Part shown: in pieces, positions 1 through 12,597 of the stretch
How positions within the stretch are numbered: position 1 is the first letter of the stretch
How the letters are laid out: each line of letters begins with the position of its first letter
NCBI GenBank assembly: GCA_030762985.1
Contig: CM061046.1
Coordinates: 80,739,778 to 80,803,777 of the forward strand
Direction: 5' to 3'
Source: Adelphocoris suturalis
Taxonomy: Eukaryota; Arthropoda; Insecta; Hemiptera; Miridae
Length of the DNA: 64,000 nucleotides
Position numbers and translations under genes: made by a program
Notes under the pieces: generated by a model
What the model was told of the DNA's origin: nothing
Database searches by the model: none
Seen by the model: the letters and a program-made list of their open reading frames with translations, nothing else

Positions 1-229
1 TAAACGTGACGCTGTGTTTTGTAATGTTATCCTTGCTTTACCAATCGTTGATAGGGAGTTATAATTTTAACTCTACGAAAATTGTTTTGCTGTCTTCATC
101 TAGTTTTAACAGTATTTGCCGACCTCTGATATATAGTAACACACGTGTTTTCTTCTATACTGTGTGGTAAAGGGTAGGAAGGCTTTATGCCAAACCCCAT
201 CTCCTTATCAGCCCCGTCCTATCAACAAA

Positions 230-249
230 GACACACACACACACACACA
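230..249. repeat. (AC)n microsatellite
   Basis: About ten AC dinucleotides in a row. The surrounding stretch 1-1840 holds no gene I can support: the short open frames lack motifs and run on both strands of low-complexity DNA. A C-run lies near 1456-1470 and an A-run near 1805-1820. Confidence 0.8.
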
Positions 250-1854
250 TAAACCATTCACTTCTTCTTTTGTAGAGTTCTGGACAAGTTATGGAGGGCC
301 CTGACCACAGAGATGCGATATCGATTCACAACAAGACTCACAATTCAGAAGTCACCCTATTCCACCATATTTGTGAACAACTAAGTTCAAAACACATCAA
401 AATAGAAACCCAAAGAATCAAGTTTGTACTGCTTATCATTCCGCCTTTATTCCGAGTAAACTAAGGAAAAACACAAATATCAACAAGTTCGAGTGAATTC
501 GCGCAAAACAGATAGGTTAGTCGCCAGTTTTGAGCTAACTGTGCGTTGCCGCGTTGTCTCCGAAGGAACGGCACGTGTCTTGGCTCGTCCTTATACATTT
601 TAAACAGAAAAGCTGCACCCCACCATGACACCTCCTTCCCCTCTCCCTCGAACCACCAGAAACTCGACACTACAACAGTCCCAACTTCATAGTGATTTAT
701 GGCGTCTCCTTCACCACCCCGCCACTTCGGCCTGCTATACCCATGAAAACCGCCTCCGTGGCTCGCCCGTTCTCGTCCCTTTCGCAAACCAACTCCCATA
801 CAAATTTACCGAATAATTTATATCAGGGTCTAATGGTAGGCCACTTCCGCATTTTGACCTTCCTCTCTCCCGGCACTATCTCCACCTCCCCTCATATTCC
901 CTCCTTTCGGTGAGGGCGCACTGGATATTGCATGCCTGAGCGACCCTCAGCCTGCCTCCCGTGCCACAGCCTTGTTTGCTTTTCTCGATTGTGTTCCTTC
1001 CCTTTTTTCAATCCTTGGTGAAGGGAAGAAAAAAAAAGAAAGAATGAAAAAAAATCTATACCGAAAGAATCTTCTTTCTTTGCTTAGGAAAATTGTGTAT
1101 TTTCCACGACTTTCTAGCTCTTGAGGCAATTTAAGTTGCTCTTTTGAACCAAATTAAATTCTTTCAGAATTCTGGTCTTCGGGAGCAATAAATAGGATAG
1201 ACTGGATGGAAAGACCCCGATATCTGTTTCCGGGCCTGCCAGAACATGAGTATTAAGTATAAGCTCATGTTTGACATAACATGTGGGATATAACATGCTT
1301 AATCATGTAGCTTTTCGTTTGCTACGAAAGATGCGCATGTTATTTTACAATCCTTCAAGAGTGTTAGTAGGTTTTCCATCTTGAAAATTTTGACAATGCT
1401 GCATCTTTCTAGTTATATATAAATAGAGGAAATAGGTTGAATTCAACACCACAACCCCCCTCCCCCCCCCTAGTACCTACTCCTGGTACCATGCGAATAG
1501 CTTGTTTTTGACCAGTTTCCTCACTTGATCAGATCGAGTTTGGATGAATGTCCATAATTTGGTCAATTAAGGGGAGAATCCGTCAATTATGTGATGCACA
1601 CCTTCGTTTTTCTACCAGCTGCAACTGCTATGCAACCTCTACATTGAAAATGAACATTAGGTAATTTTCTCAATGTGTTTTGCATGATTCAATTTTCATT
1701 TGGTATTTTGATGGTGATTCAATTCTGTTTAAGACGAATAAACTGTTGAAAAGTACATGCTTCCGAAAACTGAATAATATTTTCAAAATTAAGTAATACA
1801 ATTTGAAAAAAAAAAAAAAAAGGCTGGCGATGTGTGAACGTTTAAGAATGTTTT

Positions 1855-2365
1855 TCCTAATCTTGAGAAAAGTTTATAAAATATTGAATTTTGATTTGGA
1901 AATAGGTAGTTGATTTTAATTTGGATATTGTGGAATCTAATTTGGAAAATGTTGATTTCATTTAGAAAAGCTTGGATTCAATTATTTTGAAAATGTTGAG
2001 TTAGTTTTTGAGAATGTTGGTTAAATTTGAAAAATGTTGAGTCCTATTTGGAAAAGGTTGAATTTTGTTTTGAAAATCTACATTTTTCAGATGTTACCTG
2101 ATCTTAGGAACGATCTGAAAAATCGAAATTGGTGGCAAATAAAATCAATAATATTCCATAAAAGGATAATTTATCAAAAAATTCATTGATTTTTTTTTCT
2201 TTTTTTTTTAATTCCATATACTGTTGAATTCTATTTGGAAATATCGAATTCCTTTTGAAAAATGTTTAATTGTATTTGAAAATTTTTGAGATTCATTTGG
2301 AAAATGTTGGATTCAATTTAGAAAATGTTGGATTCAATATGGAAAATGTTGAATTTAATCTGGAA
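1855..2365. repeat. Degenerate minisatellite of TTTGGAAAATGTTGAATTC-like units
   Basis: Roughly 22-26 bp units built on TTTGGAAAATGTTGAATTC recur about twenty times with many changes, broken by a poly-T tract near 2190-2210. No coding frame crosses it. It is probably an old tandem repeat. A separate tract of similar style (AGTTTAATTTGGTTTGGAAA-like units) lies at 50572-50790. Confidence 0.7.
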
Positions 2366-2759
2366 ATACTATAAAATACGAACACTACGATCGTAGCGTT
2401 ACATAAATATTATATCGCTTAGTGTAGGTTTGTAACGTGTGTTAACTGTGAGAAACGTCTTGCTCCCGTAGGTTCCCATTACGGCACTGAAGATATACTC
2501 TCCTTCAAGACTGAGCGGTCGTGCTGGCTCTTGCCTATCCATTAGTTTATCTCCATCCATAGCCATTCCAGCTTAGCCCCTCCATTTTTTTAGCTCCATT
2601 TATAGCCTATCCATTAGGCAGGGGTACACAGTACTGTGCCCATAGCGGATCCTCACTGCGCCAGCAAAATTTAATTAAAACAAAAAAGTTAGGAAATAAT
2701 ATGTTTCAACGGTATTTAGGAAAAAAGTATATACAGCATTTTCTCCTTTTCCCATATTT

Positions 2760-3060
2760 TTACCATTTTGAATTTTTTAACACAGAATGTGTTTTTACGG
2801 AGGGTTATTTGGTTTGAAGGCGTCCGTCCCGTGAGATCCCCCCCCCCTTCCCCTGAACCCCTCCCTCTCCCGTACGAGCTGCTACCCCCACCGCGCGTCC
2901 GCTCCACCACCTACTTCCTTCTAGGGATGAGCATCGATGAACAAAACATCGATGTTAAAATCGAACCAATACATCGATGTGTGGAAAACATTGATCTCTA
3001 AACATCGATGTATTTCGGTGCAAAACATCGATGTTTTAGGATCGATGTTTTTAAAAATCA
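2760..3060. mobile_element. hAT element end with CATCGATG subterminal repeats, plus shared outer block
   Basis: From about 2922 the sequence TAGGGATGAGCATCGATGA starts a run of CATCGATG/ATCGATGTTTT motifs, typical of hAT subterminal repeats. The block outside it (2760-2920) is also shared, in reverse complement, with 22135-22298, next to a second copy of the same CATCGATG region (21975-22133). The hAT piece and its outer flank therefore travel as one composite repeat. The outer block has long C-runs near 2840-2850. Element limits are inferred only from the two copies in this window. Confidence 0.7.
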
Positions 3061-3260
3061 TTTAAAAAAGGTAATTTTTGGAATATACTAAATACAATGA
3101 AACACTCAACTAATTTTAATTAAAAGAAATACAATGAAATACACAAATAATTTTAAACTTAAAAAATACAATGAATTACTCAACTAATTTTATATTAAAA
3201 GTGGGTGTACAATTTATTAAATTGCAACAACTAAACTACGTATTATTTACAGTTTTTTTA

Positions 3261-3414
3261 TTATTCCCAGCTCCAAAGCGTCTCATCAATGGAATGGAGG
3301 AAAACCACTTTGGATATCATTTTTTCTTCTAGTCTGTTTCGGTTTTTGGTAACTGTTCGCCCAACTTTGGACAATTGTTCAGATGGAACTGATGTTGCCA
3401 TTATGATGAGGTAT
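3261..3414 (-). pseudogene. hAT transposase C-terminal fragment (dimerisation domain)
   Basis: The minus strand encodes about 50 residues ending in a stop at 3261-3263, with the hallmark hAT C-terminal pattern ATSVPSEQLSKVG followed by NRNRLEEKMISKVVFLHS. This is the conserved dimerisation region of hAT-family transposases. The upstream 600 or so codons, including the catalytic residues, are not found here. It lies just inside the CATCGATG-rich hAT end, so it is the 3' part of that element. It is a remnant and not a functional transposase. Confidence 0.8.
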
Positions 3415-3639
3415 GTTTTAGCCAACACCATCCACTAACACTAAACAGACAACAGTGAACGAGTGAACTGAACAGTAATTGGAATACTGGAAGTTTTTAG
3501 CGATGTTATCTTATGATGTTATGAAGCCAAGGAGCAGTGGAGGGAGTGAAAGGCTGTTATCGGAGGGTTTCATTGAAGCCAAGTAATTCCCACCGGTGTC
3601 CATCTTACTCTTCTCAAAATTCAAAACGTCCTCTTTATT

Positions 3640-4085
3640 TAATTAATATTTATTGCACATTAACCAAGTTTTTAGAAAATGGTTCCTAAAAGAAGGGCTA
3701 CTTAGGAAAAACCGTAGGGAACTAAAAACAATGGTTGGCCTCATAACCGGCTTCGCACCCCTACGATTTCACCTACATCGCATAGGGGTCACACAAAACT
3801 CAACCCTGTGCAGACTATGTGAGGAGACTGACGAAACGGCATCCCACATAATCTTCGAGTGCCCTGCACTCACCCATCGCAGAATTGAACTCTTTGGGGC
3901 CCAAACCCCAATGAGCTCTATTCAGAGCGAACAATTAATCAAGGGCCTCCCACCCCTTATCAGGGGGCTGAGTCTCTTCGATTAAACAAAAAAACTCTCA
4001 GAAAAGTACAACAAGCCAAAAGACTTCCGTGCTGGGGGCTCAAAACCCCCGCCCTGAGAGTTTTAACTCCAATAATGAACGTTGA
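3640..4085 (+). pseudogene. LINE (non-LTR retrotransposon) ORF2 C-terminus, 5'-truncated
   Basis: An open frame of about 110 codons (3653-3985) ends with a C-terminal zinc knuckle of the kind found after the RNase H or RT region of Jockey/I/R1-type LINEs: C-x2-C-x8-H-x4-C in LCRLCEETDETASHIIFECP. A short GC-richer 3' untranslated tail follows to about 4085. The RT and endonuclease are missing, as expected for a 5'-truncated insertion. The exact clade cannot be fixed from this part. It is dead as an element. Confidence 0.75.
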
Positions 4086-4089
4086 AAAT

Positions 4090-7000
4090 CGAACAGGAAA
4101 ACATAATATTTTTGATCTTTGCATAAGTTTGTTGGTTTAGTTTCAAGATGCGTAAAATCCAAAAAGTAAAGTAAAACGCCGCAAATTATTACACAAACGT
4201 TTATTATTTCTGTGTTAAGCTGGGTCCATTCATTTTGCGTCTGCGCAAACGTAAATTACTTCATGCACAATTTTTTCACTCCCTAGTCGTCCAATCTTGC
4301 TCGAATTTGGCTCATAGTTGGGGGACGATGGTTTAATTATTCCGTATCAATACCCACATGACTGCATATTTAGTAGCACCTGAGCATGCACAAAGGTTTA
4401 ATCCGAGGAACAAGGTTACTTTCTAGTTTTCATAAGATTTTTAAGGCACTTTCTGGGAATGTGCGGGTTAGGCGAATGTGCGGATTGTTCCCTACCAGTT
4501 TCAATTCTCACGAATAATTACTCCATTCTGCGCATGTGCTAACGTAAACTACTCTAACCATAATATTCCCGTTTCCTAAATCACCGATTCCGACCTTTTT
4601 CCGTTTCTTAAATCTTGATCTACTGTATTCCGTTATGGAGTGTTTTATGATTATTAAGTCCATTCCAATAATCTATACATTTTTTCTATTTTCAGAAAAC
4701 ATCGTTATACTGAAATCAAGGGAACTAGTAAAATGTAGATGTTTTAATTAATTGCATTAATTTTTTCTCCGCTGGTGCATTTATATACGCAGGCATCTGG
4801 AAGTTGACCTCCTCTTCATATCAAGAATACAAATCAGTGCACAGTCTTCTGAGCCTAATTTGTTTCTTAATCGAATTATGATGCTGGAACCTAAATTTTA
4901 GCTCCTTTTCTGTGATCTGGAATAAAATCACTAAGTATGGAGGGACTCAGATCAGCTTCGGAACCTCCGAGGCAAATTTCTTTCCCAATCGACTCACGGT
5001 GTTATTATTTAGATGGAGCTCCTTTGGGACACTTCGTAAACAATTACGAGGGACGGAGGCGCACTGTTCAGCTGATCAGCTAATCTTTCATGCCCTGGTT
5101 TTTTCTAAACAGTCTGTACCATAAATTGTTTTGGGAGGTACAATTTTTATAGTCTGTACTATAAACCCATTTGGGAGGTACGATGTACCTACCAAGTTCT
5201 GCTCATATAATATGGTTTGGTTCTTTCTGTGTCCCATTTGAAACATCGATTTTACTAGCGATTATGCGTTATTTAGGGCCAATTTTCTATGTGATTGACT
5301 ACTCTTGATGAAAAGTCTTGTTTTGTGGATATGCGGGTAAAACTCCGTATTTTATACGCCGATATCAATCCACATGCAGCATTGCCCCAACGTTTTATTT
5401 TTGAAATTAATTTCTTAAGTTTCTGCCTTAATTTTTGTTCTTAAGTTTCCTGATTCTGATGGCGGTTGTAGGTAGGTACATCTGTTCTTCCCAGGAAAGA
5501 AGTAAAATTACTGTACGTCAAGAGCTTATCTTTCACCTTGATAACACAGACGTAAGAATTCACAAGTGGTTAGGTACAGTTCTTTTTAGCTAACGTCGAA
5601 AAGTAGGTGCCAATTCTCAGTTAGGTACCATTACCTAAACAAAAACTGTTGTTTCTTAAGCTGATTAGATGGTTTCTTTGATTGTACACAGACATATTTT
5701 TCTACAAGTGATGGAAAGTTCAGTTCATCTAAAGTCCTCAGAAAGACCTCATTCTCTCTCTGTTGAGAAGTTTTTCTGAACTGCAGTCACGTTGCTCCCG
5801 AAAGTTCTCAACCGCGGATCCTGATTGGCCGGAGAAGAACTGCTCCTACTACCCACAGCGGCTGCCCCCATGTGACCAGTCACAAACATACATGAGAAAC
5901 AGAGAGAGAGTGTATGGAACTCTGTCTTCCAGTTCCCATTGCTCTATAGAAATGCTTAGGATACAGCATCGATAGGATAACATAGAGGTTGCGTTGATTT
6001 CGTCATTGTTACGTTGTCAATAAATGATGATCATCCGTGTTCATTTGAACTACACTTCCAAAGTCACACCGCAGTTCTCATCGGCGCTTTCCGATTGATT
6101 AGAGAAAAACTATATGTATTCTCTCCACAGTTTTCAGATAACGGTGGTAATTACCATTTATTCAGTAACTGCTCCTTACGACCTTATTTTCTGTTCCTGC
6201 AAATAGGTACACAAAACATGAATTATGTAATAAACAACTGTTCTTAATACGTATATCCCAGTCTGACTCGTTCACCTTAAGAGAAGTTCATAAAGAGTAC
6301 CAGTCCCCAACACAACTTTTTATTCTCTTGAAAGCCTGAATAATAATTCTGCTGGTTGCTACTGGAGAAGACATCACTCCTACCGTCCTATTCCTAAGAA
6401 CTGTTACGCAAAATGAGTGACCAGAGCAATGATAGAAAGTAGAAGGATGGGAAAACTCAATACTGAAAGTTTTGATATCCTCTGATTAGAAATAAGAACA
6501 TATTTATGATACTCTCCGTCTCAAAAGGAAACCGATGAATTTATTGAGTCAACGTAACCACATTGATATAACTTTCATTATTTAGATTAACAGTACCTAC
6601 TCCATCATTGTAAAAATAAATATCTTTGTGAACACATGATATTGAATTTGTGCTACGCCTAATGGACTTTGTTCTTGGCGTTGATACATCATTTTCCCAA
6701 CTGGATTTTCAGCTCTCAACAAAATTCAGCAGGGAGCCAGGCTATAATCGCGACAGTCTGATAGATCGGGCCAGGCGCTGACGGTTTTTCGATAAATCTA
6801 TCTAAAACTCATCTCATCGAGAACGGCAGGGTGGGAGGTAGGATGAAGGGAAACTGGAGGGACTTTAGCGGGTTTTATCAGGAACTGCGTCCCCCCCCAC
6901 CTTATTATGTGTTTCAGACCCTCGGAATTTTTCTATTCGTGTTTTCGAGGTTGTCCCTCCAGACTGAATCATTTTATACGTCAAGCGTGTCGGGGAGATG

Positions 7001-7200
7001 TATGCAGGGTGGCGTTTCCTCTATCGATCGTGAGCAATATTACATTCCATTATAGGACGGAATTCGTCGGATTAAAGGAAGACTCTGAGTTCGCGGCGAG
7101 TTATTTTAATATTTAAACCCCTTTACCTATACTAATAAATTAATTTGGCTGAAGACAAATTTTGCCAGAACGCGAATATTCTTCAAAAATCATTATTGTC
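4090..7200. other. No gene recognised
   Basis: AT-rich intergenic DNA. Open frames of 70-77 codons at 4912-5124, 5763-5975 and 6014-6247 show no family motif and are probably chance. A short dispersed motif (ATTATTACACAAACGTTTAT, near 4187-4206) recurs at 11458-11490, 14045, 26925, 32720, 32950 and 51178. Confidence 0.6.
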
Positions 7201-7220
7201 GGACTAAAGTTCCTGCTGTT

Positions 7221-8170
7221 TTGACATGGATATGTCTTTGCTCTGGGAGGTCAACCAAAAATTTTCGTGACGCAAAAAATATGTCACAATTTCTAATGAT
7301 GTTCACGTACAACCAATCCGTTGCTAGGGGAATGGAACTTCAGCAGTTTTCATCGCACAGAAATCGTTCGCCACTCGTTGGAAAGCGCTTGATTTATGTG
7401 ATAAATGTTCACATCTCAAGCTACCAATTTCCCCCTCCTTACGTACCTGGCTACATTCCTAAACTAAGTTGATTGGACTATAAAAAATTGTAATAAGCCG
7501 GTTACAATATTCTTAACGTAAAGCAATAGCATCATTTACTTCACTCCATAGGAAACATTATCATCCTCTTGACAACAGTGGACTGTAAAAAACAACTCAT
7601 TGCAGTGGCTTCTCTCCACAGTTATTTTCAACATTTCTATGAGTAAACCGTTGTTTTGTTGGAATTAGTCGGGATGCGGCCGAGGGAAAATAAATGAAAT
7701 ATTTAATTTATTGTTTTATTTGATAACGTTTCGTCCTCTTACTGAGAACATCTTCAGATCTTGGTGTGTCCAGGAAAAAAATTTATAAACATCCAAATAT
7801 AACGGATTTGTCAAATAAAACAGTGGCTAACCAAGTCAACTCAATGTCAAGAAAGCAAGATCTGAAGATGTCCTCAGTAAGAGAACGAAACGTTATCAAA
7901 TGAAACAATAAATTATATAATTTCATTTATTAATGAAAAATCAGGCTATCATGAACATAAAAATGATAGCGCCTGTATTGGAGAAATAACTTTAATAGTA
8001 TGTATAGTATGCTTATTGTGTCTCCAAGAATAATAGAATAAATTCTTTATCCTACATTTCGTCGCCTACAGTCCAAAGTTAAAGGATTTGTTTACAACTC
8101 TCGAGGACAACCTTTATGAAATCCCCAAAGACATATCCATGTAACATGGTATCTGCTTGTAAAGCTGATA
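7221..8170. mobile_element. TIR element copy 1 (CATGGATATGTCTTTG termini)
   Basis: The left end CATGGATATGTCTTTG near 7226 is mirrored by CAAAGACATATCCATG near 8126-8141. A second copy occupies 16099-16632 with the same two ends. No transposase is visible, so it looks like a non-autonomous DNA transposon. This copy is longer because another element (7675-8070) sits inside it; the other copy shows the empty site. Similarity runs slightly past the right terminus, so the true boundary may be wider. Confidence 0.65.
7675..8070. mobile_element. Nested insertion with 75-bp inverted repeats carrying hammerhead-like motifs
   Basis: Arms at about 7687-7762 and 7857-7931 are inverted copies at roughly 90 percent. 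Each arm contains CTGAAGATG, a short stem-loop around CAGTAAGAG, then GAAACG, which matches the hammerhead ribozyme core CUGANGA...GAAA. Such motifs are known from Penelope-like elements and small retrozymes. The insertion limits come from comparison with 16556-16562, where TIR element copy 2 lacks this segment. No protein is encoded. Confidence 0.55.
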
Positions 8171-8589
8171 GTGGAACTCGTTTTTTCAGTGTGCCTGTAA
8201 GTACTAAAAGACATGAGCGAATGTTTTCGGCTCGTCTGAAAAAGGCTTTGCTCATAAAAATAGAGGATGTCCGACATAGACGTTTTAGATTACGCATTAC
8301 CTTGAGTCCGATTGTGAACAATTGAAGCGTGCGGACGAACAACGCTGTAAGACGCATTTTTCCGAATCGTGTTTTTTCGTGGATTTTACTTCAGGAGGGT
8401 CTCCTCCAGCTATTATGAGTCCATTTGTTCAAAAGTTGGACCCTCCCCCCTTAGGGGCAACTTTCTAGGCGAACATTCGCTTGAAAACAATGGCAAACGC
8501 TGTATTGCGGCAGGAGAAACTGAGGTTTTAACATGGAATCATGTTTTAGCGATGGATCCCCCGCCGAAAATTGAGACTATAAAGTGAGA

Positions 8590-9190
8590 TGAAAGTAGCA
8601 CCAATAATTGTGATGATTTCCGCTTACAACCGAGTCGTTGCTAGGGATATGATACTTCGTCGTTTTTCATCCCACAAAATTCGTTGACCATTCGTTCGAA
8701 AGCTCTCGATTTATCCAACCATACTATATTAACTACTACGAAGTGCGTGGCCAACAAGCTGAATGAGCATGGTTATATGAATAATTGTTTACACACAGGT
8801 GATTATTCTCAATTATTGATATTGTGAACATGATTGCAACCGCTTGTTAATTTCTGATGATTTCATTGAGCTGGTGTTTCGATTATGTGATTCATAGCAG
8901 GTGATCCGAATATTTCGAGAACAGTTTGATTTGTGAAGCGGTGATTAAATCATTTTAATAGGTAATTTCTATACTTTACACTATAGGAAGCTGTAATTTC
9001 GTATGCAGCCTCTTTAGCCTCTTTCTATAATAAATTGAATGTTTACTCGCGAGTTTCTATTAGGAGATCATCATCTCACAAGAGCTCAATTCGTCGTGAT
9101 CATTTCTATAATAAAGTGAGAGCGAGGAGCTAAAACATGATTCCATGTTTTTTACATTTTAGCAGTCAGGCTCAAAGTAATAACATCCGG
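8590..9190. repeat. Diverged member of the CGTTGCTAGGG repeat family
   Basis: Phrases such as CGTTGCTAGGG...ACTTC, AATCGTTCG and AAGCTCTCGATTTAT recur here, at 7315-7400, 16190-16280, 34330-34420 and, reversed, at 59500-59610. The right part ends in a motif around ACATTTTAGC that is also seen near 34670. It is dispersed repeat DNA with no open frame of note. Confidence 0.5.
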
Positions 9191-10590
9191 GGGGGGCCTT
9201 GCGAGGCCCGAATGGCCGAGTTTTTGGTATCAACCAACTATGTACGGTGAAGGCTTGAAGCTGCCAAGATCCTTCTGGAACAACGCTGTATGTGCAGCTC
9301 TCATTCAATCCTTCAATTATGCAAAGGCGAGGTGGAATGAAGGAAGCCTAGTAGTAGTTCAATGCCTTATTCAATACGTTCGTTTGAACATAGGTAATAT
9401 ATTTATGTTCTTTGTCATCATTTTAACCCCATTGGCAATTCAGTTGATGGCACTGGACTACTATGGATTTCTCGGCTGATTCTTGTCACTCATCGGTCAC
9501 CCCTACGTGTGTTAGTGATTTCCCATCTTCCCATCCACCCCTTCTCTTCATTTGTATTCTCTCTGCGTTATGCCTACGAATATTGTTCTTTCGTAGTTCT
9601 TGCGATGTGGATCGGTTAAACAAGACGCAAAAAAAAAAAAAAAAAGCGTAAAAAACATACAGTGACGCAGAGATGGCATAAGTTTCTAGGAGAGGAATTT
9701 AGATGGAAGCCAAGTTTCTGCCGAACGCGGTGAGTTTTTTTGTTTCGGGTTTAAAGACCACACGGGGAAAGTGATGTCTCGCTCCAGTTGTTATTTACAT
9801 TATGAGGGTAGGACATAATCTAAATCGCTGAAAATAAATTGAAACGAAAAATATCCTGAGGAACAACGCTGTATACCAACTTGAGTTTGAGTAAGTTGTT
9901 CTGCTCTCAGTTAAGAAAACACTGTCTGCTGCATTTTTTTTTTTTTTTTTTGTTTTTTTTTTTGTGTGATATATAGCGTTGGTTGTCCGCAAGATTCAAA
10001 TATTATTTAAATTTAAGTACATTTTAATCATAATTATGTGCACGAATTTATAAATCGTCTAATTCATTGTTGATTAAATTTTTTCGTCTAATATTATGCT
10101 AACAAATATACCTTTATTTTAACGGTCTTTAGCGGTTTTTTATTTATAGTAATTTTTTAAGTGGATTTTTTGAAATATGAGCAATTTAATGCCTAAGCAA
10201 ATAAAATAATATAAATTAATTTAAAAGAGTGCATCCATTTAAATTTTTCAAACAACCTTCAAAAATATGCACCTTGCTGTGCGCATTTATATAGAAAATA
10301 GAATTTAAACTCGAAAGTTGCTCGTAGAAATTTTTGTTTAAATTGAACGTTACGGAGCTGTGACAAAATTAGTTACTTTTTTCATGTTTTATTGCACAAC
10401 TGATTTTTGAAAACTCAATAAAAGTTTTTCGAGTGACCCGATCAATATCCAACCGCGCAATGTTGAGACAAGCTGGAGCTGATAAATTAGCTCATTTTCA
10501 AAGTGGGTAGGAAGGGTCGCTGACCCCTACAAATCCGTTTCATACATCAAATATAACACAATCCTAGATTTTATCTATCCTTCCTTATTT
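9191..10590. other. No gene recognised; A/T homopolymers
   Basis: A G-run at 9188-9196, poly-A near 9629-9645 and poly-T near 9933-9962 are the visible features. A 79-codon open frame at 9240-9479 has a short stretch (LPRSFWNNAV) that faintly recalls copia integrase, but it is too weak to call. The rest is AT-rich noncoding DNA. Confidence 0.5.
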
Positions 10591-10596
10591 TATCCC

Positions 10597-10900
10597 TTCC
10601 CCAATTTTGGTTTATTATTTCCATTAATAAGCCTATGTGATCGTATAGCAAAAAATTTTTATAACCCCCCCTCAAACTTTGTCACTTTACGTTTCAAGGT
10701 GCGTAGAATCCAAATTTGAAATGTCCGTCCGCCGTCCGCCGACCGCCGTCCGGGCCATAAAAGGCCTTAGAATTGACTCAAAAAATCTGTTCTTTTGCAC
10801 ATAGACCACTTGGGTCCTAACTTCTCGCCAGCTCGATCGCTCCACTCTCATGGGTGCTATGAGCCAAAAATAGGTGAAAAAGTGTCTTTTATAGAAATTG
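10597..10900. repeat. Dispersed repeat with GTCCGTCCGCC core, copy 1
   Basis: Contains TTGGTTTATTATTTCCATTA, then AAGCCTATGTGATCG, a C-run, and a GTCCGTCCGCCGTCCGCC-rich core followed by GGGCCATAAAAGGCCT. The same order is found at 31208-31500 and 31988-32290. The left end alone reappears inverted at 12729-12775, right beside a perfect palindrome. Class unknown; no coding capacity. Confidence 0.7.
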
Positions 10901-11507
10901 AAGATTTATGAGTGAAAAGAAACTGTTAGCTATTAATTTTATGAAAAAAAAAAAAAAGTATTCTAAATGATACTCTTCTATTCAAAAAGAGATTTTGGAT
11001 TTTAGGCTATTTTTTGCAATTTTATAGATTTTTCAAAACAAAATTTAATGAAGTTCAAGTTTTTAGCATAATTTCGTACATAAATTTTTGAATGTTCTAT
11101 TTCATAGTTGATAAACTTTATTTGACCAATCTTATGCTAAAAAATATCAATTTAACAATCCTTCCCCATTTTCAGTGATTTTGTGAGCACATTTTTTGAA
11201 ATATGACCAATTAGATGATATCAATATACAGTATAGGTGACACTTTTATGTGTTGGAAAGATGACTTGGTAATAAATTGTTTTGTTTATCAACTACCTAT
11301 ATTAAAAAGCGTAAAATTGTGAGATTCCGCTGCTGTAATGGATTGAACCCATTTGTGAGGTCCGAAGCTCCGAGTTCCGATACTAAATATAGGTACTATA
11401 AGCGGCGTTTAATAATTATGGACCAGAGATCTACGTAGAAGGGCTGTCTAATACATAAATAATAAACCTTTGTGTAATAATTTGCACCGTTTTTCGTATC
11501 TATTGTG

Positions 11508-12390
11508 CACGGTCTTTTTGGATGGTCTTTCGCTCCTTCTTTTTTCTATGAATCTCACGGATGGAAAAGAGAACTAAATCCATTCATCGTTTGTTAACTT
11601 TTCTACGAGTTACTTTTGCCCCACATTATGCGATGTGTGCAGGCAAACATTTTCCTCGGAAAGCGATGATGAGAAGACAACAACTCTCTTTACACATTTT
11701 GCGTATCTCGGCACAGCACCCCGTCCCGGAAGGTAATGCTAAAGAAATGGGTATCTCTCACCCTTTATTCCAACATATCTCATCTCGGTGAAAAAAAATA
11801 AAATAAAATAAAATAAATAAAAGAACAAAAATCATTCAGAGGTTCGTTCACTTTCTACGAATCAAACTCGACCCACTTTACGAGGTGAAAATGTGCAGGC
11901 AAACATTCAAGGAGAATGGAATGGAGAGAAAATGTTTCCCGTTTGAAGTCAGTTCTGGTTTTGCTTAACTTTGTAAGTAAATTTTATAATATTTTACTGT
12001 AGGTTCCTCACGAAGTTTGAAAAACTGGTTTCTCGTACAATGTACTTCGCATTTTATTAGCGGTTCTATTTGACGGAAACAATTAAAAACGATACCGAGT
12101 TTGATTTTTGGTTGATTTGGCGATGGTAGTTGTCAAGGACAACATTTAAAGCTAACAGTGGTTTCAGTCGATTCTGTGAAGTGAAAACTATTGAAAACGA
12201 TATCAAACTCGACATTCGGTTGATTCGAAGATGGTCGTCGTCGGTGACGATATGTTTTACCAAAAACTGTATAGCTAATTCCGGATGTCTAAAGAGTCTG
12301 CCTACCAGATTTCAAGTTGATAGCTCCAAAAATGTGGCCTTTAGCACAAAACACACACAGAAACATATATGCACGCAAAATCGCTGACAA
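11508..12390. repeat. Long dispersed repeat, partner of 58320-59130
   Basis: The part 11508-11810 matches 58890-59130 in the same orientation, whereas 11870-12190 matches 58320-58690 in inverted orientation. Within the unit two blocks with TTTCTACGA and GTGCAGGCAAACATT repeat (11600-11660 and 11850-11910). Open frames on either strand lack recognisable motifs. It is probably a rearranged transposon. Confidence 0.6.
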
Positions 12391-12424
12391 ATGCCAGCCA
12401 AGTCAAAGTAGACAAATTTTGTTC

Positions 12425-12597
12425 GGTCTTCTCACTCGCTCGTTCGTTCTTTCGTTTGTAACTTCGTTCTTTCGTTGGTTAATTCGTTGATTTGTTCATT
12501 GGTTCGTTCGATCGTTCGTTGGTTCATTCGGTCGTTTATATGTTCGTTCGTGCAAACGTTTGTACATTCGTTTGTTCGTTTGTTTGATCGTTCGTCC
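12425..12597. repeat. TTCG-rich minisatellite
   Basis: Irregular TTCGTTCG/TTGGTTCA/TTCGTTTG four-base units run for about 170 bp straight into the left arm of the palindrome at 12598. Long open frames on both strands here are by-products of the 4-bp repeat and are not genes. Confidence 0.75.

Noticed and set aside
461..799. 112-codon minus-strand open frame near the left edge
   Set aside because: Trp/Gly/Arg-rich composition without any family pattern, overlapping frames on the other strand; looks like chance in a GC-richer patch.
9240..9479. Possible copia integrase fragment
   Set aside because: Only a ten-residue resemblance (LPRSFWNNAV); no zinc-binding or DDE residues found around it.
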